DNA from: Mycobacterium xenopi
GTDB taxonomy: Bacteria > Actinomycetota > Actinomycetes > Mycobacteriales > Mycobacteriaceae
Direction: 5' to 3'
Length of the DNA stretch: 64,000 nucleotides
Assembly (NCBI RefSeq): GCF_009936235.1
Contig: NZ_AP022314.1
Span: 4,092,001 to 4,156,000, forward strand
A model generated the notes under the pieces. It saw only the letters and a program-made list of their open reading frames with translations. It did not search any database and was not told the origin of the DNA. A program made the position numbers and the translations under genes. Position 1 is the stretch's first letter, and the number at the start of each line of letters is the position of its first letter. Of this stretch, positions 33,651 through 41,826 are shown in pieces.

Positions 33651-35591
33651 TTGCCGGTTACTTGGCAATGGGAGAAGCAAAGCCCGAGCTACGCCAACTA
33701 CGGAAACGCAAACCAATGGACAGTCAACGCGGGCCTTCCGTCGCTAGCCCGTGAGAGTGCCCAGAACAGCAACGATGCTCGGTTAGACGGCCACAAAGCG
33801 GACCTTGTCTATTCGTTCATCAGACTTAAAGGTGATTTACGGTCTCGATTCGAGGATGCGATCGGCTGGCAGACGGACTTGAAACCACACCTCCAAGCAA
33901 TGGCGGGCGCAGCAGAAGGAGCCGTTTCCGCAGGGCAGCTGCAGTCTGGACTCGCGGCCCTTGAGTCCTCGGATGCACTCGTACTGTTGCGAATCGCCGA
34001 CTATGGTGCGCGTGGGTTAACGGGCCCTGAGTTCGCAGAAGGGAATCCCACGCAGTACGGCAACTTCATCAAGTTGTGTCGACTGGATCTATTTAGCGGG
34101 AAAGACAAGACATCCGGCGGGTCCTTCGGCTTGGGCAAGGCCGTTTATTGGCGGTTTTCGCGTCTGCAGACAGTTATATTCAACTCGACCATCTCGCCAG
34201 AAGAAGCTGTGAACAGCCGATGGCAGAACCGGCTACTCGGTGTGAACCAGGGTGTGGTCCATCAGATCAACAACATCAACTACCAGGGCCGAGGCTTCTT
34301 CGGCGCCATTAACGGAAACGGCTACGTAGCGTCGGTATGGGACCACCAGGAACTCGTCGACGCGCTCAAGTTACGGCGGCACGACAGTCGGCCAGGAACT
34401 TCTGCATTATTGGTCGGCTTCTATGACCCGGACGAACCCGAGAAAGGCATGGGGGACATCAAGGAGCTTGAATCCTTCGCGAAGCGCCTCGGCGCGGCGA
34501 TCGAAGAAGACTTCTGGCCACTGCTTACTCGGAAGCGCCTTAGAGTACGCACTGAAGTGCTCGACGGTGATGAACTTGTACTTCAGCATGCGGTCGACCC
34601 GGCCGACCAGTACGCCGAGCTTGTAAGGGCATTGAACCGATTCGATGCTGGTGACGTAGACGACACACTAGAGGAAGTCGGTTCGGTCGTCGTTCGGGAT
34701 GTACCGATTGCTATCTCCGCTCGAATCGATGCGCATGATCCACACCCAGCTTTCGAGCACACTGCCAAGCTAGTCGTCACCCTCTCGGATGACGAACACG
34801 ATTCTCTCGAGAACAAGGTGTGCCTATTACGCCGCCCGGAGATGGTCGTGCAGACGGTTGACAGGGAGTTCGAGGGCCGGACCTATCACGCCTTCTTGCT
34901 AGCGGGTGCAGCGATACGGCCTGATAACCCTTCCATAGAAGATGAACGGGCAGACGACTTCCTCCGCTTCGCGGAGCCGCCAGCACATGATCGCTGGATT
35001 CCGCGCCGCGGTAGAAACCAGACCTCGCAAGCAAACCTAACTGCGCATTATCGGGCACCTTGGGTGCCGAACCTCCAGAACATCGAGAGTTCCATTCTCG
35101 ACCGACTATTCGAGTTATTCGGTGCACCACCTGTCTCCGAGGACCAGCCACCCGAGGCGATCTTCCGAAATCTGAGCTTCCTACGGGGAGAAGTCGGCAC
35201 TGGCGCACGGGGCGCTTCGGCTGCCCGGAAACCGGACGTAAGGATTCAGCACGCGCACGTGGCCAACGGCGCGTGGCATTTGATCTTCGAAATCCGGGCT
35301 AAGAATCGTCCTGAAGGGTGGGAAGTCGTCCCAAAACTGGCTTTCGTCGGACTCGACGGCGGCCATGTCGATGTCGACTGGGCCTCTTTCGAGGCGGAAG
35401 ATGACGCCGAAACAGGCTCTGGCGGAGAGGTTATCCTTCGTGGCAAGCCGCGTGGACGCCTCTTAAAGACAACGGTGCGTGCCGTCAGTGTGAGTAAGTT
35501 GCCGATTCCCGCCTCCGAATCAGCGGTCGACGTGCGGCTGGCACGAGCAAGCGTCGCTCCACCGCCACTCAAGAAGCCGGAAGCGGAATAA
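33651..35591 (+). CDS. GHKL-superfamily ATPase (MutL/MORC-like), first gene of a putative defence operon
   Basis: 646 residues. The start is TTG 33651, supported by the strong ribosome-binding site GGGGAGGA just upstream. ATPase motifs of the GHKL (gyrase, Hsp90, histidine kinase, MutL) fold: N-box LARESAQNSNDAR (Glu35, Asn39, Asp42), G1 box RIADYGARGLTG (Asp117, Gly119), and lid SGGSFGLGKAVYW (156-163). The remaining ~450 residues include a possible transducer domain (ALLVGFYDPDEPEKGMGD) and a C-terminal beta-rich part. It is followed by two genes with overlapping stop/start codons and by a convergent cytosine methyltransferase and Vsr nuclease. GHKL ATPases of this kind have been described next to restriction-modification genes, so a DNA-clamp or motor role is inferred. 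Confidence 0.85.
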   Translation: MPVTWQWEKQSPSYANYGNANQWTVNAGLPSLARESAQNSNDARLDGHKADLVYSFIRLKGDLRSRFEDAIGWQTDLKPHLQAMAGAAEGAVSAGQLQSGLAALESSDALVLLRIADYGARGLTGPEFAEGNPTQYGNFIKLCRLDLFSGKDKTSGGSFGLGKAVYWRFSRLQTVIFNSTISPEEAVNSRWQNRLLGVNQGVVHQINNINYQGRGFFGAINGNGYVASVWDHQELVDALKLRRHDSRPGTSALLVGFYDPDEPEKGMGDIKELESFAKRLGAAIEEDFWPLLTRKRLRVRTEVLDGDELVLQHAVDPADQYAELVRALNRFDAGDVDDTLEEVGSVVVRDVPIAISARIDAHDPHPAFEHTAKLVVTLSDDEHDSLENKVCLLRRPEMVVQTVDREFEGRTYHAFLLAGAAIRPDNPSIEDERADDFLRFAEPPAHDRWIPRRGRNQTSQANLTAHYRAPWVPNLQNIESSILDRLFELFGAPPVSEDQPPEAIFRNLSFLRGEVGTGARGASAARKPDVRIQHAHVANGAWHLIFEIRAKNRPEGWEVVPKLAFVGLDGGHVDVDWASFEAEDDAETGSGGEVILRGKPRGRLLKTTVRAVSVSKLPIPASESAVDVRLARASVAPPPLKKPEAE

Positions 35592-36550
35592 TGCCGCATT
35601 TTGCATGGCCGTCATACGAGGAGCCGTGGGAGTGCACCGTTGAATCTGTCAGCTTCGATGAGGCCGATGGCGGCGAGTGCATCGATGCGGACCACCTCCG
35701 GATCGACGCGTACGAGCGGGAGTGGGTGCAAGCCCAGGTGATGATCAGCCTAACTACGACTGAACCTGCGCCAGCTGGGTTGGGTGACCTCCGGGCACAC
35801 GTTCTGCTGTCGTGCCCAATGACTCAACTCCGGAGGCCTTTCCCCATTGACGCTACCGAGGAGAACGGCCGACTTGCCTTTCGCGGCGCGGTATGCATTC
35901 AGCGAAGCGCAGTCGCAGGGAAGGTATCGCTTGTCAGCGAAATAGTGGGCCACCACGAGGGCCGGCGCCGCGTGGTGGCATCCACCTTGCCGTGGGCGCT
36001 GATCGTTGATAAGGCTGCAGCGCCCAGGAAGGCTGGGGTGCCCCCACTGAAAACGATCTGGGTAGAGTTCGGTGCAAACGAAGCACCAACCGAAGCACGG
36101 AGGCACAGTGGTGCACACGCGTACGTCGATATCACCTTGTCCCCGCCGATTCTGTACCTCAACAAGGGCATTGATGGTCTGCAGAGTCTTATCCTCGCAG
36201 ACAAGCCCAAACTGGAGCGGCGTCGTCATCGAGACTTGATCTCGGCTTTCATTGCGCGTTACGTGGCGAGCACCCTATTCCGCGCAGCAGCGGAACAAGT
36301 CACTACCGACGAGTTCGGCGGCCCGGCAGAGGGTCCGACAGGGCAAGTGTTCCGCGATATTTGTGAAGCCGTCGCTGTCGAGCTGCCTTATACCGAGACG
36401 GTGCAAGACCTTTACGAAACGATCGCACGGCTTCCTGATGGGCCACCCGAGAGCGCCGTCTTCTGGGCCGACGTGGATCTTGCCTTGGACAGGATGACTT
36501 CGGTGTCATCGACGGTGGCGGCCGTATCCGAACAGGTGAAGTATGTCTGA
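35591..36550 (+). CDS. Unknown protein, second gene of GHKL operon
   Basis: 319 residues; its ATG overlaps the stop of the GHKL gene (TAATG), a sign of coupled translation. The N-terminus (MPHFAWPSYEEPWECTVESV) and the middle (VRAHV- and LPWALIVDK-type beta strands) look like a beta-rich fold, followed by a helical half (RRHRDLISAFIARYVASTLF and FRDICEAVAVELPYTETV). No catalytic motif or known family was recognised. The tight coupling says it works in a complex or pathway with the GHKL ATPase. Confidence 0.75.
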   Translation: MPHFAWPSYEEPWECTVESVSFDEADGGECIDADHLRIDAYEREWVQAQVMISLTTTEPAPAGLGDLRAHVLLSCPMTQLRRPFPIDATEENGRLAFRGAVCIQRSAVAGKVSLVSEIVGHHEGRRRVVASTLPWALIVDKAAAPRKAGVPPLKTIWVEFGANEAPTEARRHSGAHAYVDITLSPPILYLNKGIDGLQSLILADKPKLERRRHRDLISAFIARYVASTLFRAAAEQVTTDEFGGPAEGPTGQVFRDICEAVAVELPYTETVQDLYETIARLPDGPPESAVFWADVDLALDRMTSVSSTVAAVSEQVKYV

Positions 36551-37352
36551 GTACTTACGGGCTATGCGTCGTAAACTCGTTGCTGCTGAGCGAGATAGAT
36601 ATGGCACCGATTCTACTCTTGAGGGTGTCGAGACTCCGGTTGAGCGCCGGGACTGCGCTCCGCCAACCATCGATGTTCTGGACGAGTTGATGGACGAGGT
36701 ACGACGGCGCAAAACAGCTGCCGACTGGAAGGACCGAAGCGAAAGCGATCGATGGCTTGCACCGCGCGTGCATTTCGCGCTTCGCCTCCGGCGCTCGGAG
36801 GCAGCCATTCGAGGGTTATGGCATTGGACCGCTTTGCGGTACCAGTGGTATCTCGACTGGCGATGGAGGGACCCCACTGGGATTATCGCAGAGGACCGTT
36901 GGTGGGGACCGATACACAAGCAAGCTTTCGCCCGGTTATGGTGGGGTGCCGAAATTTTCAGAAATGGCGGAGACTACCAGCCTGTCGAGCTGGCGTTTAT
37001 TTTTCAAGATCTGCCCAATAGCTATCTACATCGTCCAATCGTGAGGTGCAGGTCGCTTGCACTAGCGATCATCGATCGACTGAACGAAACGCCGGCCCTC
37101 GACGCGGATCATGTGAATGGACTAGCGCGAGTACTGAACCTCGCCACTGTGGGGTCTCCGCCAGAGGTCGAAACCGACTACCAAAGCGATGACTTGACTG
37201 CGTACGAAAGGTGGGCCAGCGACAGACCGCGAGTACCCACGAGTTGGGATGCGCTTCCCAGAGGTCCGGAAAGCATTGACACAACAACGGATTCGTTACA
37301 ACGTGCTTCCACCATCGTCAACCGCGGATGGGTTTTTGCTGGCTTCGGCTAA
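36543..37352 (+). CDS. Unknown protein, third gene of GHKL operon
   Basis: 269 residues from ATG 36543, overlapping the previous gene by eight bases. It has a helical, Trp/Arg-rich core: SDRWLAPRVHFALRLRRSEA, GLWHWTALRYQWYLDWRWRD and KQAFARLWWGAEIF. The C-terminal part includes LIFQD-like and RSLALAIIDRLNET segments. It is reminiscent of DUF6339-type proteins, but I am unsure. No nuclease motif is obvious. As the operon's last gene it converges with the methyltransferase. Confidence 0.72.
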   Translation: MSEYLRAMRRKLVAAERDRYGTDSTLEGVETPVERRDCAPPTIDVLDELMDEVRRRKTAADWKDRSESDRWLAPRVHFALRLRRSEAAIRGLWHWTALRYQWYLDWRWRDPTGIIAEDRWWGPIHKQAFARLWWGAEIFRNGGDYQPVELAFIFQDLPNSYLHRPIVRCRSLALAIIDRLNETPALDADHVNGLARVLNLATVGSPPEVETDYQSDDLTAYERWASDRPRVPTSWDALPRGPESIDTTTDSLQRASTIVNRGWVFAGFG

Positions 37353-37392
37353 TACGGTCGCACGCGTACTGCGCTGCGCGATGATTCGCCTA

Positions 37393-37417
37393 AAGCCTTA
37401 GCTCGTGGCTAGGCCTT
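37393..37417. terminator. Possible bidirectional terminator hairpin
   Basis: AAGCCTTAGC-TCGTG-GCTAGGCCTT can form a stem with a bulge in the 128-bp gap between two convergent genes. There is no T-tract, so the call is weak. Confidence 0.35.
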
Positions 37418-37480
37418 CCGATCAACGCAGGAACCAGAAATTCTTGGCCTACGAATAATCAATCTGAAACAACCCAACTA

Positions 37481-38554
37481 TCACACCTGTGCAAGCAGGA
37501 ATGCGATATGCGTTGCGATGCCCCGGGCTAGCATGATCGGGACCGCGTTGCCGATCTGACGGCCTATCTCCGATTTCGTTCCGTACCACAGGTAGTCATC
37601 AGGGAACCCTTGCAGTCGTGCAGCCTCGAGATGCGTAATTGGTCGATTAGCGGTGGGATGCAGGTAGCGGCCCTTCTCTGGCTTCCAGAACTCGGTTCGG
37701 ATCGTCACAGCCGGTCTATCCCAGTGCAGACGGCCCATCACATCTCCAGAACCGTTGTTGTGACCTCGCCAACATTTGGCCAGCAGATGGTCGGGTATGT
37801 CTTTGCGGTTACCCCCCGGTGGGATCGCGGCATATCTGTCTAGGGACAGCTGGGTCGGACGCCGTCCCAGATGCAGATCAATAGTTTTGAAGGGGCCAGG
37901 TATGACGTGACCGTCAACATCGGTGAACGTCGCGGGCAGGTCAACCCCGTCCACCTCTGACGGAATATCCCCAATTGCATTGCGTACGGTCTCCCACGCT
38001 TCTCGCTTGCCCGTTCGGTCGCCAACCGGCATACCCCACGGAGCTAAACTGCGTGGCCCTCCGATGACGACTGCGCGACGGCGAAGCTGAGCCGCACCGA
38101 ATTCTGCAGCGTTAAGGATGCCGAATTCAATTCGGTAGTCTCGGAGCCGCCCATTACGGTAAGTCTCACGCCGCAGGTCACGAAATTGGCCCGATCGAAG
38201 GAAATCAGCAACGTTTTCGAGAACGAAGAAAGCTGGACGCAGTCGAACGAGCGCGTCAACGTAACGTCGCCACAACGCGTTCCGTGGATCCCGGATTTTT
38301 CGAGCGCCAAGGTTCGAGAAGCCTTGGCACGGTGGGCCACCGACAACGACATCTGCAGACGGCACGTCACCCAGAACCCACTCTGCGATGTCGCCGCAGA
38401 AAACATCTGCCCCCAGGTGGTTAGCCCGGAAGGTCGCGGCTTCGACTGTTCCCTGTTCAACCGCAGCAATTGTTCGGAAACCGGCCCTACTGAATCCTTC
38501 ACTAAAGCCGCCGGCGCCAGCAAAGAGATCGATCACGGTCGGCGGGGCAGCCAC
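37481..38554 (-). CDS. DNA cytosine-5 methyltransferase
   Basis: 357 residues. The C5-methyltransferase motifs are in order: I VIDLFAGAGGFSEGF (SAM binding, residue ~8), IV VVGGPPCQGFSNLGARK (catalytic Pro-Cys, near 72), VI FFVLENVADF, VIII GAAQLRRRAVVIGGP, IX AARLQGFPDDYLWYG and X IGRQIGNAVPIMLARG. The target-recognition stretch between VIII and IX is short, with RPAVTIRTEFWKPEKGRYLH. It probably protects host DNA at a specific site; the target cannot be read from sequence. The Vsr gene lies 60 bp upstream on the same strand, and both converge on the GHKL operon. Confidence 0.95.
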   Translation of the reverse strand: MAAPPTVIDLFAGAGGFSEGFSRAGFRTIAAVEQGTVEAATFRANHLGADVFCGDIAEWVLGDVPSADVVVGGPPCQGFSNLGARKIRDPRNALWRRYVDALVRLRPAFFVLENVADFLRSGQFRDLRRETYRNGRLRDYRIEFGILNAAEFGAAQLRRRAVVIGGPRSLAPWGMPVGDRTGKREAWETVRNAIGDIPSEVDGVDLPATFTDVDGHVIPGPFKTIDLHLGRRPTQLSLDRYAAIPPGGNRKDIPDHLLAKCWRGHNNGSGDVMGRLHWDRPAVTIRTEFWKPEKGRYLHPTANRPITHLEAARLQGFPDDYLWYGTKSEIGRQIGNAVPIMLARGIATHIAFLLAQV

Positions 38555-38614
38555 GGCGGAAGTATAGACGGAACCGCCGACAAACGGAGGTAGGCAGCGC
38601 CGCTTCGCTGCCAG

Positions 38615-39040
38615 CTATCTTCTAGGTTCGATCAGTGCTCGCACCACCCGCCAATGGATGTCGGCAGCGGGTTCATGTTCCCAAGCGCGTATCACCCGCC
38701 ACCCAAGACTTCTCAGGTGTGCGTCGGTTTCAGCATCGCGCCGGCCATTCTTCATAAGCTTCTCTCTCCACCAATCATGGTTCGAGGCAGGCACATTCCG
38801 ATGCTCGCCGCATCCATGCCAGAAGCAGCCGTCGATGAAAACTGCGACCTTCTGTCGTGTGAACGCTATATCGATTGTGCGGCGCCGCATACCGGGGACA
38901 GGGTAATGCACACGGTAGCGCAGTCCAGCAGCGTGCAAAAGCCGACGCAGATCAATCTCGGGACCGGTGTCGCGGCGAGGGTGCCTGCTCATCTGCTCAG
39001 ACACCTGTCGAGACGATGGGACCACACCCTCGGATGGCAC
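38615..39040 (-). CDS. vsr: Vsr-type very-short-patch-repair/restriction endonuclease
   Basis: 141 residues. The Vsr family is clear: SEQMSRHPRRDTGPEIDLRR (N-terminal), RRTIDIAFTRQKVAVFIDGC (catalytic Asp), CFWHGCGEHR (zinc and active-site Cys/His), then NHDWWREKLMKNGRRDAETD and LRSLGWRVIRAWEHE. Vsr nicks T:G mismatches made by deamination of 5-methylcytosine next to a C5 methyltransferase. In R-M-like islands with GHKL ATPases, Vsr-type nucleases have also been proposed as the cutting component (family knowledge). It is transcribed with the methyltransferase. Confidence 0.93.
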   Translation of the reverse strand: MPSEGVVPSSRQVSEQMSRHPRRDTGPEIDLRRLLHAAGLRYRVHYPVPGMRRRTIDIAFTRQKVAVFIDGCFWHGCGEHRNVPASNHDWWREKLMKNGRRDAETDAHLRSLGWRVIRAWEHEPAADIHWRVVRALIEPRR

Positions 39041-39272
39041 TGATTATCGCACTCCTCGTACGGAAGTCTGCGACCTCGAATCTACACCTGAAGGTTGTCT
39101 GCGCAGGTCGCTTGTGAAGCCGCACCAGCACAGTGCTCGCGGCTGATCGGCCGCATGACATGCCCAACAGACGGTTTGGCACCCCGCAGTTAACCCATGC
39201 CACCAGACCGCCCTACACCACCTCTGCGGTGGGCCCATATAGCGCGGATATGCCTAGCATAATTTATGCAAG
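39041..39272. other. Intergenic region between the vsr start and the promoter-like site
   Basis: This holds the upstream region of the leftward vsr-methyltransferase pair. I see no gene. The base composition becomes AT-rich towards 39250-39310. Confidence 0.4.
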
Positions 39273-39327
39273 TTGACATATACCCATATATACGGCACCA
39301 TACCCACTGTATCGTTCCAAGGAGGTA
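39273..39327 (+). promoter_or_regulatory. Promoter/operator-like site with ATACCCA repeats
   Basis: TTGACA (39273-39278) is followed by an AT-rich tract with two direct copies of ATACCCA at 39280 and 39300, exactly 20 bp apart (about two helical turns). An AAGGAGG ribosome-binding site follows at 39319-39325. Tandem operator half-sites on one face of the helix suit a ribbon-helix-helix repressor, and such a protein is encoded just beyond the IS (40714). A -10 hexamer is not clear. Confidence 0.45.
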
Positions 39328-39330
39328 TAA

Positions 39331-39392
39331 GTGGATCCCACTACTCGGCGGGTCTGGCCAAGCCCAGTGACGTGGTGTAAGAGTTCGTTCGA
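39331..39392 (+). pseudogene. Displaced 5' end of a gene cut by the IS1081-like element
   Basis: A GTG at 39331, six bases after the AAGGAGG site, opens a frame (VDPTTRRVWPSPVTWCKSSF) that meets the IS end at 39393. It may be the original start of the ribbon-helix-helix gene now beginning at 40714, although direct joining of the flanks is out of frame with that gene. The translation signals are strong, so a gene once started here. Confidence 0.4.
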
Positions 39393-40714
39393 TCGCGTGA
39401 CCCTTCGGGTGGCAGTCTAGGCGGTCAGGGCTGGGGTGGTGTTGGTTTGCTGTCCGGCGGGCTCGTCGGTGCTGGTCAGTGCTGTGCGGGCGCGGGTGAG
39501 CACGTCAAGGCCCAGGTAGCGTCGTCCTTCGATCCATTCGTCGTGTTGTTCGGCCAGCACGGCACCGACGAGGCGGATGATCGAGGCCCGGTCGGGGAAG
39601 ATGCCCACGACGTCGGTCCTGCGCCTGATTTCTTTGTTGAGCCGTTCCTGGGGATTGTTGCTCCAGATTTGGCGCCAGATCTGTTTGGGAAAAGCGGTGA
39701 ACGCCAACAGATCCGGGCGGGCTGCGTCGAGGTGTTCGGCCACTTTGGGGAGCTTGTCCGACAATGCGTCGAGGACTCGATCGTATTGGGCAACAACCGA
39801 TTCGGCGTCGGGCTGGTCGAAGACCGAGTGCAGCAGAGTGCGCACCCACGGCCAGGAGGACTTCGGGGTGGCCGCCATCAGGTTGTTCGCGTAATGGGTG
39901 CGGCAGCGCTGCCAGGCCGCTCCGGGCAAGGTGGCCCCGATCGCGGCGACCAGGCCGGGGTGGGCGTCGCTGGTGACCAGCGCGACCCCGGACAGGCCGC
40001 GGGCGACCAGGTCGCGGAAGAACGCCAGCCAGCCTGCCCCGTCCTCGGCGGAGCTGACCTGCACACCCAGGATCTCGCGGTAGCCCTCGGCGTTGACGCC
40101 GGTGGCAATCAGGGTGTGCACGCCCACGACGCGGCCGTTCTCGCGGACTTTGAGCACCAGGGCATCAGCGGCGACGAACGTGTACGGGCCGGCGTCAAGC
40201 GGGCGGGTGCGAAACGCCTCAACCTGCTCATCGAGTTCTTTGGCCATGATCGACACCTGCGACTTGGAAAGCCTCGTCACACCCAGTGTTTCAACGAGGC
40301 GTTCCATCCGCCGGGTGGACACTCCCAGCAGATAGCAGGTGGCCACCACGCTGGTCAGGGCACGCTCAGCGCGTTTGCGTCGCTCCAATAGCCAGTCCGG
40401 GAAATAGCTGCCCTGACGCAGCTTGGGAATGGCCACATCGATGGTGCCGGCGCGGGTGTCGAAATCACGATGCCGGTAGCCGTTGCGGCTGTTGGACCGC
40501 TCATCGCTGCGCTGGCGGTAGCCGCCCCGCAGATGGCGTCGGCTTCCGCGCCCATCAAGGCGTGGATGAACACCGACAGCAGCCCTCGCAGCAAGTCCGG
40601 GCTGGCCTCGGCGAGTTGGTCGGCCAACAGCTGCTCGGCGTCGATAAGGTGTGGTGAGGTCATCGCGTTGCTCTCCTTCGGTTGACTTTGCTGATCGTTC
40701 GAAGGATCACGCGA
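39393..40714 (-). mobile_element. IS256-family element, IS1081-like
   Basis: About 1.32 kb, the size of IS1081. Terminal repeats: left TCGCGTGACCCTTCGG at 39393 and right, read inward, TCGCGTGATCCTTCGA ending at 40714. I see no target duplication in the flanks (left GAGTTCGTTCGA, right TGACCGCCCTC), which suggests later rearrangement. It separates two GHKL-ATPase modules. Confidence 0.85.
39417..40663 (-). pseudogene. IS1081-like transposase with one frameshift
   Basis: The 5' part reads MTSPHLIDAEQLLADQLAEA and HALMGAEADAICGA; then one base is missing near 40533 and the frame changes to GYRQRSDERSNSRNGYRHRD, continuing as FDTRAGTIDVAIPKLRQGSY to the stop at 39417. The DDE core is present in the larger part (VAADALVLKVREN; VTSDAHPGLVAAIGATLPGA; WSNNPQERLNKEIRRR). 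Corrected length is ~415 residues, as for IS1081, which it resembles nearly residue for residue in what I recall. The shift may be a sequence error. Confidence 0.88.
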
Positions 40715-41826
40715 TGACCGCCCTCTACCGCGCTACGACACGCCCACCGGCCCTACCGGCTCATACACCACGCCCCTGGACGCAACTGCGGGTCTTGCGG
40801 GTGGCTCTGCCCGTGAGCTTGCTCCGGGATATGGACTCCGTCATCCTGAGCGGCGTCGGGGGCTACATGACACGAGCAGAATTCATCGTCGACGCCATCC
40901 AGGAACGAGTACTTGAGCTAACCGCCGGAGAAGAGGAGGACGCTTCCACGCCGCTCGTCCGACCGTTGGCAGCAGAGATGCAAATGTCGTTGGACCCAGT
41001 CCAATCCCGAACAACAGCTCCAGTTGAAGCAGCGGATCTGTCAGCGACGGCGATACCCAAAGCGCCGCCAGCCACCATTCTTGATGGCACCAGCAACGTA
41101 TCCGCGCTTACCTCCGATGTGCTCTTCGGGCTTCATAATCGTGATTACCCGTCACTGTGGGCACTCGCACAGCTAGCCAATATTGCGCATTCAGGTCCTG
41201 TGGATATCGACAAATTTTACTCAGACGTGACGAAACATGCTTGGGAATTTGGCGAACTACTGATTTTCCTTGAGCGGAAAACCGGCGCAAGGTATACCGC
41301 ATTGTTCCCAACCAATCGCGCCAAGCAAAAGGCAGCGGAGGGCCGCTTCCGTAGCTTTGCGATCGGCGACATCCGTGCTGAGGGAAATGCAAAATTAAAT
41401 CTGTCCGGACCCCTCTTTCAATGGAGGGCTGCTACGGTAGCATTCATACCCGGCGAGCCAATACGGATCGGGATCACGGGACTTGGACTCGAACTTCTAG
41501 AGATTGTTGCTGGCATCACCATAGCCGAACCTCATGCAAGCGATATCGCACGCCGGTTCTTTACCTACCTTTCGCGCCATTCACCTGGCGACTGGAAAGG
41601 CTTTGCCGAAACACTAACGGTAATAGGAACCTCGGGAGCCAATCGCCAACGGATTTTAGACCACTTTGCCTCTTGCTGGCCAAGTTGGACTGCTAACGAA
41701 GTGTCAACAAACGCTATGGGATACATAGCCCGCGCTCGGGAGTGGGGCATGATTCAGCCGAAACAAACCCATCTTAAATACTACCCCACAGAACTCGGTT
41801 TAGAACTCATCGGAGGCACAAGGTGA
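40714..41826 (+). CDS. Ribbon-helix-helix protein with C-terminal helical domain
   Basis: 370 residues from ATG 40714, whose A is the last base of the IS. Residues ~26-70 form a ribbon-helix-helix DNA-binding domain: LRVALPVSLLRDMDSVILSG then YMTRAEFIVDAIQERVLEL. A Thr/Ala/Pro-rich linker follows, and the C-terminal ~270 residues (LFGLHNRDYPSLWALAQLAN, FGELLIFLERKTG, then a winged-helix-like end YIARAREWGMIQPKQTHLKY) are unassigned. It overlaps the next gene by four bases (GTGA), so the two are co-translated. It probably acts as a DNA-binding adaptor or autoregulator of the GHKL module. Its native promoter and first codons may lie left of the IS. Confidence 0.75.
   Translation: MTALYRATTRPPALPAHTPRPWTQLRVLRVALPVSLLRDMDSVILSGVGGYMTRAEFIVDAIQERVLELTAGEEEDASTPLVRPLAAEMQMSLDPVQSRTTAPVEAADLSATAIPKAPPATILDGTSNVSALTSDVLFGLHNRDYPSLWALAQLANIAHSGPVDIDKFYSDVTKHAWEFGELLIFLERKTGARYTALFPTNRAKQKAAEGRFRSFAIGDIRAEGNAKLNLSGPLFQWRAATVAFIPGEPIRIGITGLGLELLEIVAGITIAEPHASDIARRFFTYLSRHSPGDWKGFAETLTVIGTSGANRQRILDHFASCWPSWTANEVSTNAMGYIARAREWGMIQPKQTHLKYYPTELGLELIGGTR

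Noticed and set aside
36252..36497. 81-residue ORF inside the second operon gene
   Set aside because: An alternative frame of a longer, translationally coupled gene with no ribosome-binding site of its own.
39447..40391. 314-residue ORF antisense to the IS1081-like transposase
   Set aside because: Antisense frame of a well-identified transposase; no independent evidence.
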